This document shows, one piece after another, positions 61,840-64,000 of a DNA stretch of 64,000 bases. The DNA is taken from positions 31,048 through 95,047 of the forward strand of contig WFVD01000009.1 of NCBI GenBank assembly GCA_015491865.1, read 5' to 3'. The notes under the pieces were generated by a model. It searched no databases. It had not been told where the DNA came from and was given only the letters and a program-made list of their open reading frames with translations. This DNA comes from Gammaproteobacteria bacterium. GTDB taxonomy: Bacteria > Pseudomonadota > Gammaproteobacteria > SZUA-140. Numbering within the stretch: position 1 is the first letter of the stretch; every line of letters starts with the position of its first letter. Both the position numbers and the translations under genes were made by a program.

Positions 61840-62818
61840 TCACACTCCTTCATTCGATGAATGACGCGCCCACATATAACGCTGCAATGACTGTCGAACA
61901 AACAACGTTGACGCACTTTCATTCGACTCAATAAGCTGCCGTATCTTATCCGTTACATCGTCAACTTTGTTCAGCCTTGCGGCAGCAGCCATCGCCCGGC
62001 CATACGCCTCCACAACATCGGCACTGGTTACCTCGTAACCCCACCCCTCACTCAACCAGCGAAGTGCAGCCATTGCACAACCGAGTGCAAAGTCCGGTTC
62101 CGACTCGAGGAAATCCCTTGCCGCTCGGGTCAGCGTTTTCGGATCACAGGGAGTGCAGTTGGCCAGTTCCAGCGCCAGGTCAAAAAGCCTGATCTCCTTG
62201 GCCGTGGCAAACCACTTACCCTCTTCTCCCGGTGTGGTGGCAATGAGATCGGCCAGAATCTGTGACTTGTCTTTTTCGGGATAGCGCTTCGCGACCGCGC
62301 GAAACCGGGCAATATAGGAATTGCCCACTGCGGCACTTAATCCATAGCGCTGGTAGGCCTCCTCATGCAAACCGGAAGCGATCAGAATTTCCTCACGGGC
62401 CTGGTCGACTACGGAGTCCGGCTGGTTCAGCCCGCGCGAGGCCTCGGCGTACTGAACAGCTTCCGCCTTTCTGCCCAGAGCCAGCAGCGCCTCGACGCCA
62501 TAGCGCCGGTAATGCCACATGGAAGGCCGATTCAATTCCAACAGCTCGAGCAATTCCTGATACCGCCCCGCCACCAGCAGGCAGGACAAACAGGCCGTGA
62601 TACCGTGGAAATAGGCACCTGGATTCGAATCCGTCCAACAGGACCGCACCGTAGGCACCAACTCATCGGTCCATCGTCCGGCAACTTCCGCCGAGCCACA
62701 GATCTCACCCTGGACAAATGCTTGCACTACTCCCCGTCTTCTGGTCAAGCTCCAGCTTGCCGACCATCCAGGCAACTTCTAACCTCAAATCCCGGCCGTA
62801 GAGATCAATGTCCCGCAT
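61840..62818 (-). pseudogene. frameshifted alpha-helical repeat protein gene
   Basis: Unrecognised family. The main frame encodes about 300 residues of TPR-like helical pairs (VAGRYQELLELLELNRPSMW, YGVEALLALGRKAEAVQYAE, ASGLHEEAYQRYGLSAA). A well-formed N-terminus, MRDIDLYGRDLRLEVAWMV, begins at ATG 62818 behind a purine-rich ribosome binding site but in another frame, stopping at a TGA about 75 bases on. Removing one G from the GGGG at 62732-62735 joins the two frames as DQKTGVVQAFVQGEICG. So it is a single-base frameshift, biological or a sequencing error. No membrane or catalytic motif is recognised. Confidence 0.72.
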
Positions 62819-62835
62819 TCCTTCCCCTTCCTTAT

Positions 62836-62860
62836 CTCTGCTCTGCTCTGCTCTGCTCTG
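62836..62860. repeat. pentanucleotide tandem repeat (CTCTG)5
   Basis: Five perfect copies of CTCTG, followed by CTCGC as a decayed copy. It lies 18 bases upstream of the ATG of the frameshifted helical-repeat gene (reads CAGAG on that strand), in the presumed 5' untranslated or promoter region. Confidence 0.9.
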
Positions 62861-62984
62861 CTCGCCTCAACCCCTTATACTACTTTTTTACTCGGCAAAA
62901 AACCCGGAAGGGTCGACCAAAAATATTGACCCAATTTGCCGGAAAAGTAACAATCAAAAGAACCCACTGAACCAGACCAGCACA

Positions 62985-63242
62985 TTGACTCAGATCGACT
63001 TTCCTCAGTATCAATCTCACGTAAGAACTGTTTCCATAGGGAAACAATTGCCAGATGCTGTCTACATTCACAAAAGTGCCATCGGGCAGGTTCCTAAAGA
63101 ACTTACCGTACTCACCCTACAGATGGCGAAAACATTCAAAATCCCAGCAAACAAGTGGAACATAGCCAAATTCTCCAAGCGAAGCTTCAAAATAACCTTT
63201 TTAAACTATCCTCGTTTTGAGGAATATGACGTGGTCCAATAG
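62985..63242 (+). pseudogene. N-terminal stub resembling a DNA phosphorothioation-associated methyltransferase
   Basis: About 85 codons from a possible TTG start: TQIDFPQYQSHVRTVSIGKQ, LPDAVYIHKSAIGQVPKEL and KWNIAKFSKRSFKITFLNYP. From memory of the family this resembles the N-terminus of the putative methyltransferases associated with dnd phosphorothioation genes, which are several hundred residues long. The frame ends at TAG 63240-63242, inside what looks like the left end of an IS3-type element, so the gene was truncated. No strong ribosome binding site is seen. The identity is tentative; truncation is clearer. Confidence 0.5.
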
Positions 63243-63366
63243 ATTTGGACAGCCCGGTTAAGGATAATGATCTTAACTGATGGATGAGGAAAATGAGGAT
63301 AAGAAAGAAATATCCAAAGGAATTCAAACTGGATGCGGTGAGCCTGGTACTTGAGCAAGGCTATAC
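63232..63366 (+). mobile_element. IS3-family left-end fragment with truncated orfA
   Basis: From TGGTCCAATAG at 63232 an AT-rich leader precedes an ATG at 63293 encoding MRIRKKYPKEFKLDAVSLVL followed by EQGY, typical of the N-terminus of IS3-type OrfA (HTH). The match ends after about 24 codons near 63366, where antisense SHOCT sequence begins. The rest of the element, orfB and right end are absent, so it is a dead remnant. Confidence 0.72.
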
Positions 63367-64000
63367 TCGATCTCCTTTTTCATCTGCTCGAAAGTTTCCT
63401 GGTCAATATCACCTTTGGCATAACGTTTTTTCAGAATATCCAGCGCTGATTCTTCGCTGATTCCAGAGCCGTTTTTATTCCGGTCGCACTCCAGGAACCA
63501 CTTTCCGGTCGCGCTCCAGGAACCACTTAGTAATAAAGACCACCCCGGCAATAATCAAAACCCAGAACAGAATTGAAAAAAACCACATGCCACCCACCAT
63601 CGGTGCAGCGATGCGCTTCATCACATCCGCGCCGGTGCCGTCGCTCCAGAGGATGGGGATCAACCCTAACAATAACGCCAGGCCCGTCATGAGCATGGGG
63701 CGGATGCGCCGTCCTGCACCTTCGGTGATCACTTCCAGCAGGTCTTGTTGTGTCTGTAAGCGCCCATCGGCCTGCCGTTGGCGGTAGACCATGCCGAGAT
63801 AGAGCATCATCAACACGCCCATCGCGGTGTCTACTCCCGCCAGCGCGAGCATGCCGACCCACACCGCGACACTGAGGTTGTAGTCCAACCACGCGAGCAG
63901 CCACACCGCACCAATTAGCGAGAAAGGCACGGCCAGCAAAATGATCAGCGACTCTACGACTGATTTGCGGTTGATGAATAGCATGAAAAAAATGCGGATA
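63324..64000 (-). pseudogene. CusA-type RND C-terminus joined to a SHOCT-domain protein, frameshifted
   Basis: Reading from the right edge: the last membrane part of a CusA/CzcA-type heavy-metal RND pump (AVPFSLIGAVWLLAWLDYNL, ALAGVDTAMGVLMML, RRIRPMLMTGLALLLGLIPI and DVMKRIAAPMVGGM). Directly after VGGM it continues as WFFSILFWVLIIAGVVFITK, the start of a small one-helix SHOCT protein. The frame stops at 63475-63477, but the next frame encodes EESALDILKKRYAKGDIDQE, a clear SHOCT domain. A 25-bp tandem duplication explains the shift. Its 3' end runs into the IS3 fragment. Upstream part lies beyond the window. Confidence 0.78.
63478..63527. repeat. 25-bp tandem duplication
   Basis: Two adjacent 25-base copies, 63478-63502 and 63503-63527, differing only at one position (A488 versus G513 of 63xxx). 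Each encodes the KWFLERDR-type segment on the minus strand. Twenty-five is not a multiple of three, so the duplication shifts the reading frame. Confidence 0.92.

Overview
The window is a chromosomal segment of a non-enteric gammaproteobacterium. Protein families and gene order (hrcA-grpE-dnaK-dnaJ facing nadK-recN, pcnB-folK-dNK-panBC, carAB-greA, many gammaproteobacterial DUF families such as DUF3581, DUF3135, DUF3301 and DUF5062) fit a Chromatiales/Thiotrichales-like lineage, perhaps a sulfur oxidiser; that last point is inference. Nothing indicates a plasmid or prophage in the first 61 kb. Coding is dense and base composition looks even, near half GC.

Region 1 (1-16966) is a carbon-storage and hexose-phosphate block: pgi (cut by the left edge), pgm, a tight minus-strand operon glgC > GH57 > malQ > glgP, a divergent glgB-glgA pair, then pgl and zwf. 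Together these interconvert glucose-6-P and glucose-1-P, make ADP-glucose, build and branch glycogen, degrade it, and feed the oxidative pentose phosphate or Entner-Doudoroff route. A small SAP-like four-cysteine protein lies tail to tail with glgA.

Region 2 (17006-31289) holds DUF4149, greA, carB, carA, dapB and the heat-shock cluster dnaJ, dnaK, grpE, hrcA on the minus strand, divergent from nadK-recN. A perfect CIRCE operator overlaps a good sigma70-type promoter before hrcA. Sigma32-like promoters precede grpE and dnaK, suggesting combined repressor and heat-shock sigma control.

Region 3 (31339-52952) is a mosaic of short housekeeping and uncharacterised genes: PilZ, DUF3581, SelO, a cyclic-nucleotide-binding protein, BolA, DUF3025, UPF0149, DUF3820, DUF1499, CreA, a lipoprotein cytochrome c, a TrmH-type methyltransferase, an orphan CheD, ApeB, DUF945, MltB, a truncated haemoglobin, a GAF-PAS-PAS-GGDEF-EAL protein, YaaA, an alanine-glyoxylate-type aminotransferase and DarP.

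Region 4 (53124-61657) contains panD, panC, panB, a deoxynucleoside kinase, folK, pcnB (apparently with a non-canonical start codon), tRNA-Glu(CTC), rlmB, rnr and tRNA-Leu(CAG).

Region 5 (61658-64000), just past tRNA-Leu, is a gene graveyard: a frameshifted helical-repeat gene with a pentanucleotide repeat before it, an N-terminal stub resembling a DNA phosphorothioation-associated methyltransferase, an IS3-type fragment, and a CusA-type RND C-terminus joined to a SHOCT-domain protein and frameshifted by a 25-bp tandem duplication. This looks like the edge of a decayed acquired region. I found no convincing new multi-gene system; the most unusual signals are the pcnB start, the heat-shock control region and the decayed right end.
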